Assembly (NCBI RefSeq): GCF_020742175.1
Contig: NZ_DYXM01000233.1
Location: 1 to 5,949 of the forward strand
DNA from: Dietzia timorensis
GTDB taxonomy: Bacteria; Actinomycetota; Actinomycetes; Mycobacteriales; Mycobacteriaceae
Length of the DNA stretch: 5,949 nucleotides
Direction of reading: 5' to 3'
Shown here: in pieces, positions 1 through 5,737 of the stretch
Layout of the letters: each line of letters opens with the position of its first letter
Numbering within the stretch: position 1 is the first letter of the stretch
Notes under the pieces: model-generated
What the model was told of the DNA's origin: nothing
Databases searched by the model: none
Seen by the model: only the letters and a program-made list of their open reading frames with translations
Program-made: the position numbers and the translations under genes

Positions 1-927
1 GTACGCCTTCGACACGATCGTGAAATCGAGCTTGTTCGCCAACCCATTGGGAAAGACGTCGGGCACGTCGAAAAGGTGGGGCGCGTCAAAGGCGAGCGGG
101 TCTTTCGCCTTCTCGGGGGCGAACTCCTTGAGCTGCTCCAGCGTCGCGAGAGAGCCACGGGCGAGCCCCGCACGCCCGAGATGAGGCTCGTCGATAATCG
201 AATCGAACCATGCAGAGGTATAGGTGTATGTCGATTCCGAACCGTCGGTATGCAGCTCGATCGTCTCGTCGAGATTCGCCGTGCGGTCGGTGTCCGCGAG
301 GAAGTACGCGGTCTCGGTGTGGGTCATCTGCAGGTGGACCTCGAGGATGATCCCGGTCAGCCCGATGCCGCCGATCGTCGCCCAAAAAATCGACCCGTCC
401 GGGTCGTCGAGCGACCCCTCCGGTCGCAGCGTCAGCACACTACCGTCGGCGACGAGCAGATCCAGCTGGACGACGTGGTTGCCGAACGATCCCGCCGAAT
501 GGTGGTTCTTGCCGTGGATATCGCAGCCGATCGCACCGCCGACGGTGACCTCTCTGGTCCCCGGCAACACGGGAACCCAAAGACCATGGGGCAGAGCTGC
601 GCGCATGAGTTGGTCGAGGCTCACCCCTGGCTGCATGACGGCGATGCCCGATTCCGCATCGATGGAGTGAATGCGATCGAGCCCGGAAAGGTCGATAACC
701 AGTCCACCGGAGTTTTGCGCGTTGTCCCCGTACGAGCGTCCGAGCCCGCGAGCAACGACCCCACGCTTGAGGAAGTCCGGCGACGAGGCGTTGTGCTCGG
801 CAACCGCGACGACCGCGTCGATAACCTCCTGCGGATCGCGTGGAGTGATGGTGTGGCACACCGTCGAACCGCGCCTACCGAAGCCCCAGAGTCGTCGAAC
901 GTCAGGCGTGATCGATGCGTATGTCAC
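1..927 (-). CDS. dprE1: Decaprenylphosphoryl-beta-D-ribose 2'-oxidase DprE1 (5' part; C-terminus beyond left edge)
   Basis: FAD-dependent oxidase that, with the reductase DprE2, epimerises decaprenylphosphoryl-ribose to decaprenylphosphoryl-arabinose, the donor for cell-wall arabinan; in mycobacteria it acts on the periplasmic side of the membrane. The 309 codons seen translate without interruption and closely match recalled mycobacterial DprE1: RGLGRSYGDN at residues 60-69, LPGTREVTVGGAIGCDIHGKNHHSAGSFGNHV at about 121-152 (FAD pocket; H138 corresponds to M. tuberculosis H132), GGIGLTGII around 187-195, and TYTSAWFD with W240 corresponding to the active-site W230. An insertion of about 6 residues before RGLGRSYG shifts the numbering. 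The GTG start at 927-925 is chosen because GAGGAG (933-938) lies 5 nt upstream and the protein then aligns from its first residues. The cysteine targeted by benzothiazinones (M. tuberculosis C387) would fall outside the window. dprE2 is expected next, off the left edge; the upstream SDR in this window is not DprE2. Confidence 0.96.
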   Translation of the reverse strand, partial: MTYASITPDVRRLWGFGRRGSTVCHTITPRDPQEVIDAVVAVAEHNASSPDFLKRGVVARGLGRSYGDNAQNSGGLVIDLSGLDRIHSIDAESGIAVMQPGVSLDQLMRAALPHGLWVPVLPGTREVTVGGAIGCDIHGKNHHSAGSFGNHVVQLDLLVADGSVLTLRPEGSLDDPDGSIFWATIGGIGLTGIILEVHLQMTHTETAYFLADTDRTANLDETIELHTDGSESTYTYTSAWFDSIIDEPHLGRAGLARGSLATLEQLKEFAPEKAKDPLAFDAPHLFDVPDVFPNGLANKLDFTIVSKAY

Positions 928-932
928 TCGTG

Positions 933-938
933 CTCCTC
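933..938 (-). promoter_or_regulatory. Ribosome binding site of dprE1
   Basis: GAGGAG on the minus strand, 5 nt before a GTG codon. It decides the GTG start of dprE1, since no competing ATG with a Shine-Dalgarno lies nearby. Confidence 0.75.
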
Positions 939-963
939 GGGGTTGACTTCCGGCAGAAACGAA

Positions 964-994
964 GACGCTACCGAGGGATCCTGAACGTAGCGCC
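964..994 (-). repeat. Inverted repeat in the SDR-dprE1 gap (possible weak terminator or leader hairpin)
   Basis: On the minus strand GGCGCTAC (994-987) and GTAGCGTC (971-964) can pair over 8 bp with one G-U pair, closing a 15-nt loop, followed by TTCGTTTCTG. The moderately T-rich tail would suit an inefficient terminator after the SDR gene. The right arm also contains TAGCGT (970-965), the same hexamer as the histidine-kinase -10, which could serve as a dprE1 -10 giving a leader of about 30 nt ahead of the GAGGAG site; no good -35 is seen. The rest of the 121-nt gap shows no gene I can support. Confidence 0.4.
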
Positions 995-1048
995 TCCCGA
1001 AATCTGTGCATTGCGCAAGAGTGTGAACCGTGCCTGCTCGACGCTGAA

Positions 1049-1999
1049 TTATCGCCCGGATAGCCACTGCGCGGTGAGGCGATCCGCGACGTCGCGCAGT
1101 TCGTTTTCGCGCTCTGTGTCGTAGGACTCGGCCGAGGACCACACTTCGCGGTCGCGGCTCACGTACGAGCCGCTTGGGGCTCTCGTGTCACCCGTGACGA
1201 CGTCCGCGAGCCACTGTCCCGCGTCGCGCTGGGTGCTCGCGATCGGAGTCACCGTCAGCGCCGGGAGGACATACTTCATGGACAGCCGCATGGGCAGCGG
1301 CGCATCGCGCATCAGGCCCGTGCCGGGCACCAACCCCGGGTTGAAGCCGATCACCGCTGGTCCGGCGTGCGAACCGGCGCCGTCCGTGCCGAACTCTCGG
1401 GCATAAGAATGCACCATGTAGATCGCCGCGAGCTTGCTCGTCGAATAGGCGGTGCGACCGGCGGCGGTGGTCGTCGGTGCGCGAAAGGCGCCGGGCCGGG
1501 CGAGTTTCTCGGGCGAACGCCATTGCGGGCCGGGCATCACGCCGAGATTGTGTTGGAGGTCGCCGAAGTGGGTGTCGGACACCGTGATCACGATGCGGTT
1601 GGACGGTTCCACGAGCGGGCCCAGATAGCGCACCAGCACGTGATTGGCGAGCACGTTGACGGCGAAAGTCCCCTCGAACCCATCGGTCGTACGGCTCATC
1701 GCGCTGGGTAGCTGCGCGCCCGCGTTGAGCACCAGATGCCCGAGCGGCGGGAGCTGTCCCGACCGGATGCGCTCGGAGACATCGCGCGCCGCCTCGGCGA
1801 CGGAGGACAGCGACCGTAGGTCGACTGGGACGAACTCGGCTCGTACGCCGTCATCCAGCAGGGTTGTGACGGCGGCGGCGCCGCTCTCGGGGCGGGCGAG
1901 AAGTACGAAGGTCGCGTCCCGGTGGCGGTGGGCCAGTTCGCGTACGGCGACGAGGCCGATGCCGCGCGTCGCTCCGGTGATGACGATGGTGCGCGGCAT
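1049..1999 (-). CDS. Short-chain dehydrogenase/reductase (classical Rossmann SDR)
   Basis: NAD(P)-dependent oxidoreductase of 316 residues; the substrate cannot be read from the sequence. The cofactor motif TGATRGIG is at residues 8-15, the acidic VDL (D60) after the fourth strand region, NAGA at 92-95, the catalytic tetrad candidates N115, S141 (VITVSD), Y185 and K189 (YSTSK), and the FNPGLVPGTGL loop at 219-229. Length and the long stretch between S141 and Y185 resemble the retinol-dehydrogenase / protochlorophyllide-reductase-like SDRs more than short FabG-type enzymes. The ATG at 1999-1997 is chosen because the Rossmann strand begins two codons later and GAGGAG lies 4 nt upstream; the open frame extends about 100 codons further, but that part is Arg/Pro-rich noise overlapping PLA2-b. 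It begins 17 nt after PLA2-b ends on the same strand, so co-transcription with the lipase genes is likely. It is not DprE2, despite lying beside dprE1. Confidence 0.92.
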   Translation of the reverse strand: MPRTIVITGATRGIGLVAVRELAHRHRDATFVLLARPESGAAAVTTLLDDGVRAEFVPVDLRSLSSVAEAARDVSERIRSGQLPPLGHLVLNAGAQLPSAMSRTTDGFEGTFAVNVLANHVLVRYLGPLVEPSNRIVITVSDTHFGDLQHNLGVMPGPQWRSPEKLARPGAFRAPTTTAAGRTAYSTSKLAAIYMVHSYAREFGTDGAGSHAGPAVIGFNPGLVPGTGLMRDAPLPMRLSMKYVLPALTVTPIASTQRDAGQWLADVVTGDTRAPSGSYVSRDREVWSSAESYDTERENELRDVADRLTAQWLSGR

Positions 2000-2003
2000 G
2001 GGG

Positions 2004-2009
2004 CTCCTC
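2004..2009 (-). promoter_or_regulatory. Ribosome binding site of the SDR gene
   Basis: GAGGAG on the minus strand, 4 nt before ATG at 1999-1997, inside the 17-nt gap behind PLA2-b. It supports the short start over the in-frame upstream extension. Confidence 0.7.
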
Positions 2010-2016
2010 GGTGTCG

Positions 2017-2616
2017 CTACTCGGATTCGGCGGGTGATGCGCCGGTGAAGGAGGCGAGGATGTCCGGCAGTTCCTCGTGGACCGGCGTTCCGCCCGCCTG
2101 GCGGATCGTGTTCGCTGCGACGGCGGCCTCTGCTGCGGCGGCGATCATGTGGCACCCGGCGACGTCGGTTCCACCGCACGAGGCGTGCATGCGGGCGCCG
2201 AGCTGGGAGTCGAGCGCGCGGCGCAAACCCTCCGGGATCGGCACGTCGTGGTCGTGTGCGATGCGGAGCAGATCGTAGCCGAGGTCGTGGGTGCGGCACG
2301 CGTTGTCGAAGCTCGCGGGCAGTTCGACAGGGGACGAGCAGTCCCCGTCCGGGCGCATGGCGACGCCGTCGGCGACGCCGGGCTCGTAGCCGAGCGCGAC
2401 TATCGTTTCGGGCGCGAAGTAGTCGGTCCCCGGCGTGCCGGCGGCTAGTTCGCCGGCCGCGCGCAGGGCCTCCGACGTCTCCGCGGGCGGCGGCGCGATC
2501 TCGGCTCCGGCGCTGCCGATTCCGGCGGGGTTGAAGGCGATCGCGGCGATGCTCAGCGCGACGGCGACCTTACGCCTCGGTGATCGGGGCTTCGTCGTCG
2601 TGGATTTTCTGGGCAT
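2017..2616 (-). CDS. Secreted prokaryotic phospholipase A2, second copy (PLA2-b)
   Basis: Predicted exported phospholipase A2, releasing a fatty acid from the sn-2 position of phospholipids with Ca2+ and a His-Asp pair; the family is that of Streptomyces violaceoruber PLA2. It has 199 residues from this start. There is a basic n-region (MPRKSTTTKPRSPRRK) and a hydrophobic core at about 17-37 ending SAGA, consistent with a Sec signal peptide. The core DGDCSSP (90-96) and CRTHDLGYD (107-115) give candidate Ca2+ ligands around D90-D92 and catalytic H110-D111. Four cysteines, C93, C107, C147 and C155, have the spacing expected for the two disulfides of the family. It is paralogous to PLA2-a: 39 of 58 residues match by eye between DGDC and HASC. 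The start is uncertain: ATG at 2640 would add 8 residues, and neither start has a clear Shine-Dalgarno. It lies third in the putative lipase operon, 74 nt after the hydrolase stop. Confidence 0.9.
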   Translation of the reverse strand: MPRKSTTTKPRSPRRKVAVALSIAAIAFNPAGIGSAGAEIAPPPAETSEALRAAGELAAGTPGTDYFAPETIVALGYEPGVADGVAMRPDGDCSSPVELPASFDNACRTHDLGYDLLRIAHDHDVPIPEGLRRALDSQLGARMHASCGGTDVAGCHMIAAAAEAAVAANTIRQAGGTPVHEELPDILASFTGASPAESE

Positions 2617-2650
2617 AGGGGTAGTTGTGCGGCCCGGCATCGCTGCGGAA

Positions 2651-2662
2651 CGTCCGCGGACG
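2651..2662. repeat. 12-bp perfect palindrome in the hydrolase-PLA2-b gap
   Basis: CGTCCGCGGACG reads identically on both strands and lies in the short gap between the hydrolase stop (2691) and the PLA2-b start (2640 or 2616). It could form only a small hairpin and may be chance in GC-rich DNA; an RNA-processing or translational role is possible but not shown. Confidence 0.4.
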
Positions 2663-2690
2663 CGTGGCCAACCTTTCGTGATCAACCCGG

Positions 2691-3662
2691 TCAGCGTACT
2701 CGATTTCCTGCTGTCGACGCAGCGAACGCTGTGCCACCGGGCGCGTCTCGGCCATCGGCCGGGCCTTCCGGCGTGCAGTGCTCGGGCGGCAGCAGTGGCA
2801 CGTAGGAGTGCGCTGTTCCAGGGGTTTTCGACTCCGAACCGGGCAACCGGGACAACACACCCACGGCCTCCGCGGGATCTGCAAGGAGGTGCCACGATAG
2901 CTTCGTCACAGGATCGTCGCCGTTGACGGCGGAGATGGCGCAATCGCCCAGCGAAGCTGCGTTCGAGGCGCGCGAGAATTCCTCCCCGGGCCGTCCCTGC
3001 CACAGCACCGCCGAGACGAACGGCAGTAGGGCGCGGTCGGCGAGCGCGGCCTCGCCGGCCTGGGCGCCAAGGCTCTGTCCGTGCACGATCAGGCGAGGCC
3101 TTTCCCCGGGTTCCATCGTGCGCAGCCGCTCGGCGACCGCGGAGAGCAGCGCGTGGGCGGAGTCCTCGGCGACCTCCGGACGCAGCGCAAACACCGCGCC
3201 GGAAGGCGCCCGGGAGTAGCGCATCGAGATCGTCGCGAGGTCGCCTCCGGCGTGGCGCTCGAGCGCGTCGACCTCCTTCGGGTCGACCCATCCCGAGCCC
3301 GTGGGCAGTGCGACGACGAGCGTGCTGCGGGCGAATCCGCCTTTCGCGTCGAGCGCGTCGACTGCCTGAGCGGCGGATTCGTCTGGCGCCAGCTCCGGGG
3401 TATCGCTGTAGACGCGGACGGCACCGCTGGGGGAGGGCTCGGTGAGCACGATCTCGGGATCTCCGGTGAGCGGGCCGGAATTGAACGTCCACCACGCCGC
3501 GGACGACAGCGCGCCGATGAGCACGTAGGCGGCGAAAGCGATGGCCGCGGCAGCAAGCAGCCACGAAGACACGCGCCGCGCGAGGCGCCGGGGCGGGCTC
3601 GCCACCGGAAGGCGTAGAGGGGCGAGGCGCAGCGGGCGCGTGGGCAGCGGATGGGCTACCAC
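2691..3662 (-). CDS. Membrane-anchored alpha/beta hydrolase, Abhydrolase_9 (PF10081)-like
   Basis: Probable serine esterase/lipase of 323 residues with its catalytic domain outside the membrane. A basic, proline-rich N-terminus is followed by one hydrophobic segment (about residues 33-56) and then the hydrolase domain. I assign the family by recalled motifs: VRVYSD at 82-87, STLVVALPTGSGWVDP at 113-128, the nucleophile elbow GQSLG at 195-199 (S197), NGDDPV at 247-252 (acid probably D250) and TAHSY at 283-287 (H285). Known members usually carry a multi-span N-terminal domain; here a single span remains, so this is a reduced version. The GTG start (3662-3660) overlaps the end of PLA2-a by 7 nt (GTGGTAG), which suggests translational coupling; no Shine-Dalgarno is visible. 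It sits between two phospholipase A2 paralogues and probably acts on related lipids, for example lysophospholipids; that substrate is inference only. Confidence 0.82.
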   Translation of the reverse strand: MVAHPLPTRPLRLAPLRLPVASPPRRLARRVSSWLLAAAAIAFAAYVLIGALSSAAWWTFNSGPLTGDPEIVLTEPSPSGAVRVYSDTPELAPDESAAQAVDALDAKGGFARSTLVVALPTGSGWVDPKEVDALERHAGGDLATISMRYSRAPSGAVFALRPEVAEDSAHALLSAVAERLRTMEPGERPRLIVHGQSLGAQAGEAALADRALLPFVSAVLWQGRPGEEFSRASNAASLGDCAISAVNGDDPVTKLSWHLLADPAEAVGVLSRLPGSESKTPGTAHSYVPLLPPEHCTPEGPADGRDAPGGTAFAASTAGNRVR

Positions 3663-4309
3663 GGGAGTGACTCGCGGACCGGGGCGCCATTTCCCTGACG
3701 CATCGTGTTGATCTGGACCGCCTTATAGGCGATGGATGCCATCGCGTGGCAGCCCGCGTTGTCGGCCCGTGCCCGCAGCGAGAAGCGGTGCCCGCCGGGC
3801 TCGCGTTCCCCGTGCTCGTCGCACGAGGCGTGGATTCCGCGGGAGAACTGCGCGTCGAGTTCGCGGCGCAGGGCCTCGGGGAGCGGATCTCCGTTGCGGT
3901 GGGCGAGACGGAGGAGGTCGTAGCCGAGATCGTGCGTGCGGCACGCGGGTTCGAACGATTCCGGGAGCGAGATGGGGGAGGAGCAGTCGCCGTCGGCCTT
4001 CGAGGCGATGCGGCCCTCCAGCGCCGGTGAGTACCCGAGCCCGGCGACGACGCTCGGCGGGAAATACTCGGTGCCTCCGACGTCATGGGCGAGGAGTGAC
4101 GCGGTGCGCACCGCTTCCGAGTGCGGCGCCGCGGTGGTGTTGGTGGAGAGTTGCCCGGCGTGGGCGCTGGGTTCGAGGGCCACGGCGCCGAGCGCGAGCA
4201 GGCCGGCGCACAGAGCGGCGAGGGCCAGGCGGCGAAAGCGGCGCATGCGGGATTCGGTGCGCAGATAGGGGCGGGGTTGGGCTGCGGGGAACGACTGGGG
4301 CGTGAGCAT
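3656..4309 (-). CDS. Secreted prokaryotic phospholipase A2, first copy (PLA2-a)
   Basis: Predicted exported phospholipase A2 of 217 residues, first gene of the minus-strand cluster. A 27-residue n-region ending RMRRFRR precedes a hydrophobic stretch (LALAALCAGLLALGAVAL, about 28-45) and SAHA at 48-51, giving a Sec signal peptide with likely cleavage after A51; C34 does not form a good lipobox. The family core is DGDCSSP (106-112) and CRTHDLGYD (123-131), with catalytic pair H126-D127 and cysteines C109, C123, C163 and C187. The C163-C187 loop holds 23 residues, rich in His, Glu and Arg, against 7 in PLA2-b. The start at 4309 is chosen because TAGCTT (4322-4317) lies exactly 7 nt upstream, as expected for a leaderless actinobacterial transcript. 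A TTG three codons upstream would lie within that -10; the inner ATG at 4246 gives a tighter signal peptide but has no Shine-Dalgarno. Confidence 0.9.
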   Translation of the reverse strand: MLTPQSFPAAQPRPYLRTESRMRRFRRLALAALCAGLLALGAVALEPSAHAGQLSTNTTAAPHSEAVRTASLLAHDVGGTEYFPPSVVAGLGYSPALEGRIASKADGDCSSPISLPESFEPACRTHDLGYDLLRLAHRNGDPLPEALRRELDAQFSRGIHASCDEHGEREPGGHRFSLRARADNAGCHAMASIAYKAVQINTMRQGNGAPVRESLPW

Positions 4310-4316
4310 GCCGATC

Positions 4317-4353
4317 AAGCTATGGGCGCGGCATCGACGGCCGAATCCCCTGC
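4317..4353 (-). promoter_or_regulatory. Putative leaderless promoter of the phospholipase operon
   Basis: On the minus strand: GCAGGGGATTCGGC (4353-4340), a 17-nt spacer, TAGCTT (4322-4317) matching the actinobacterial -10 consensus TANNNT, then 7 nt and the ATG at 4309. TTCGGC (4345-4340) is the likely but weak -35. Transcription would begin at or next to the start codon, which explains the missing Shine-Dalgarno. The layout matches the divergent histidine-kinase promoter. Confidence 0.6.
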
Positions 4354-4361
4354 GCAGGGGA
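4346..4361. promoter_or_regulatory. 16-bp perfect palindrome, candidate operator
   Basis: TCCCCTGCGCAGGGGA is identical on both strands and consists of two back-to-back GCAGGGGA half-sites. Its centre lies about 44-45 nt upstream of the predicted PLA2-a transcription start, abutting the putative -35, a usual place for a dimeric activator. A third half-site, GCAGGGGGA, is at 4415-4423 near -40 of the histidine-kinase promoter. The response regulator encoded next door is the obvious candidate binder, but this is inference. Confidence 0.55.
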
Positions 4362-4414
4362 ACTTTCCCTCACTCCCGCGGGGTACTCCGGGCGGGGTAG
4401 GGGCATATCACTCT

Positions 4415-4451
4415 GCAGGGGGATTACGCGGCGGTGCCGGGCCGATAGCGT
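4415..4451 (+). promoter_or_regulatory. Putative leaderless promoter of the two-component operon
   Basis: GCAGGGGGATTACGC (4415-4429), a 16-nt spacer, -10 TAGCGT (4446-4451), then 7 nt and ATG at 4459. The distance from the first G of the motif to the first T of the -10 is 31 nt, the same as in the divergent phospholipase promoter. TTACGC (4424-4429) would be a weak -35, so help from an activator is plausible. No Shine-Dalgarno precedes the ATG. Confidence 0.6.
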
Positions 4452-4458
4452 TCTCGGT

Positions 4459-5709
4459 ATGAAAACACGCGAGAAGGTAGCGAACTCGATCGAGCGGTCC
4501 GGGGTGCGAACCCGGGTCGCCGAGTCACTTCGGGGACGCTGGGCTGACGTGTTCTTCGTCTTCGTGGCACTGGTGTTCTTTGCCATCACGTGGCCGACGA
4601 TTAATCAGACCCACAACGTGATCACCGTGCTGCTGCCGTTCCTCTCGGCACTCGCGGTGTGGCCGGTGGCCGTCGTCCGTTATTACCCGATGGCCGCGTG
4701 GGCCTGCGTGTTCGTGTCCTGCATCGTCATCGTGCCGACGCATGACAACCCGGAATTCGCGCTCGGCTGGCCGGTCACCTATCACCTCGCGCTCGCGATA
4801 TGCCTCGCCGCAGTCGTGTTGACGGTGAAGTGGGCGTACGTCGGATGGGCTGTACTCGCGACCGCGCTTCTCCAGCTGCTGAATCCCGGTTCCGAGATCA
4901 AACTCGGCTGGTTCCTCGGCTCCTTGATGTTCTCCGTGCTGTTCATCCTGATCCGCCAGCTGGTGCTCTCGCGGCGTCAGCTGGCGACGTCCACCGTGCA
5001 GCTCGCTCGCGAGTCGGCGCGCTCTTCGGAGCAGGCGGACCTGCGCATCCTTGCTGAGGAACGCAATAAGCTCGCCCGCGATCTGCACGATGTGGTCGCT
5101 CACCAGATGTCGATGATCGTGGTCCAGTCGCAGTCGGCGCCGTACCGGCTGCAGGGGGTCACGCCGGCGATCCACGCCGAGTTCGACACACTCGCCGAGA
5201 CCGCACGCGGCGCGCTCGACGAGGTGCGCGGGCTACTCGGGGTGCTGCGCTCGGATGCCGAATCGCCGGAGGTCACCCCAGTGGGCGCGGACCAGATCCT
5301 GCCGACGCTGCACGCCGCGCGACGCTCGGGGGTCGATGTCACCTGGACGGTGTCCGGGGAGATCTCGGATATCGACGAGACCGCGGGCGTCGCGCTGCAG
5401 CGGGTGCTGCAGGAGTCGCTGTCGAACGCGTCGCGGCACGCGCCCGGCGGCGCGGTGGTGGTGAACCTCGAGATCGGCGCCGACCAGACAGGTGGCTTCG
5501 GGGACGGTGCCAAGGTCGCGTCGATCGAGATCGACAACGGGCCCGCCGCCCCGGACGCGCTTATCGCGCCGGGCACCAGCGGTGGCTCGGGCATCCAGGG
5601 CATGTCCGCGCGGGTGCGTGCAGTGGGCGGCGCTTTCACCGCGCTGCCCGCCTCCGACGGCGGGTTCACCGTCACCGCGACCGTGCCGCTGCGCTCGCGC
5701 GCCCGCTAG
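4459..5709 (+). CDS. Sensor histidine kinase, NarL/DesK-type (HisKA_3)
   Basis: Membrane sensor kinase of 416 residues that autophosphorylates on histidine and passes phosphate to the response regulator encoded 28 nt downstream. About six hydrophobic segments span residues 31-170 (roughly 31-47, 54-73, 78-93, 108-121, 123-140, 150-170) with very short loops, so it probably senses a signal in or at the membrane rather than through a large external domain. A short linker rich in Arg, Ser and Gln (171-195) leads to the dimerisation/phosphoacceptor motif ERNKLARDLHDVVAHQMS (201-218) with H210 as phosphorylation site. The HATPase_c domain shows the N box LQESLSNASRHAPG (317-330), EIDNG (357-361) and the glycine loop SGGSGIQGM (374-382). 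Nothing appears truncated. The ATG at 4459 fits a leaderless -10 at 4446. It is divergent from the phospholipase cluster, sharing a 149-nt region with it. The ligand cannot be told from sequence. Confidence 0.95.
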   Translation: MKTREKVANSIERSGVRTRVAESLRGRWADVFFVFVALVFFAITWPTINQTHNVITVLLPFLSALAVWPVAVVRYYPMAAWACVFVSCIVIVPTHDNPEFALGWPVTYHLALAICLAAVVLTVKWAYVGWAVLATALLQLLNPGSEIKLGWFLGSLMFSVLFILIRQLVLSRRQLATSTVQLARESARSSEQADLRILAEERNKLARDLHDVVAHQMSMIVVQSQSAPYRLQGVTPAIHAEFDTLAETARGALDEVRGLLGVLRSDAESPEVTPVGADQILPTLHAARRSGVDVTWTVSGEISDIDETAGVALQRVLQESLSNASRHAPGGAVVVNLEIGADQTGGFGDGAKVASIEIDNGPAAPDALIAPGTSGGSGIQGMSARVRAVGGAFTALPASDGGFTVTATVPLRSRAR

Positions 5710-5725
5710 CGCAGTCCGGCGCGAC

Positions 5726-5731
5726 TAGGGT
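5726..5731 (+). promoter_or_regulatory. Possible internal -10 of the response regulator gene
   Basis: TAGGGT lies 6 nt before the ATG at 5738, in the 28-nt gap after the kinase stop, and fits a TANNNT -10 for a leaderless transcript. The same bases (AGGG, 7-8 nt before ATG) could instead act as a Shine-Dalgarno on the kinase transcript, and sequence alone does not separate the two. No -35 is apparent, and the GCAGGGG motif is absent here. Confidence 0.4.
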
Positions 5732-5737
5732 GAACTC

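Noticed and set aside
76..984. 302-codon plus-strand open frame antisense to dprE1
   Set aside because: The minus strand gives uninterrupted DprE1 with all motifs; the plus-strand product is Arg-rich with no family pattern, a usual shadow in GC-rich DNA.
924..1142. 72-codon minus-strand frame ending in a GTGA overlap with the dprE1 start
   Set aside because: The overlap looks like coupling, but the frame runs over the SDR C-terminus and has no recognisable content or start signal.
2000..2299. N-terminal extension of the SDR by 100 residues
   Set aside because: It overlaps PLA2-b, is Arg/Pro-rich, and the Rossmann motif with a good ribosome binding site starts at 1999.
2017..4086. 689-codon minus-strand open frame that would fuse a long N-terminal region to PLA2-b
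   Set aside because: Only the last ~200 codons encode a recognisable protein with its own signal peptide. The upstream part is Arg/Ala/Ser/Pro-rich and overlaps the hydrolase and PLA2-a in another frame.
4259..4280. PLA2-a as a lipoprotein via C34 in the signal region
   Set aside because: The residue before the cysteine is Leu (AALC), which does not fit a lipobox, and the hydrophobic core continues past it to SAHA.
4525..5175. 216-codon minus-strand frame antisense to the histidine kinase
   Set aside because: The composition is His/Arg-rich with no motif; the plus-strand kinase explains the region fully.
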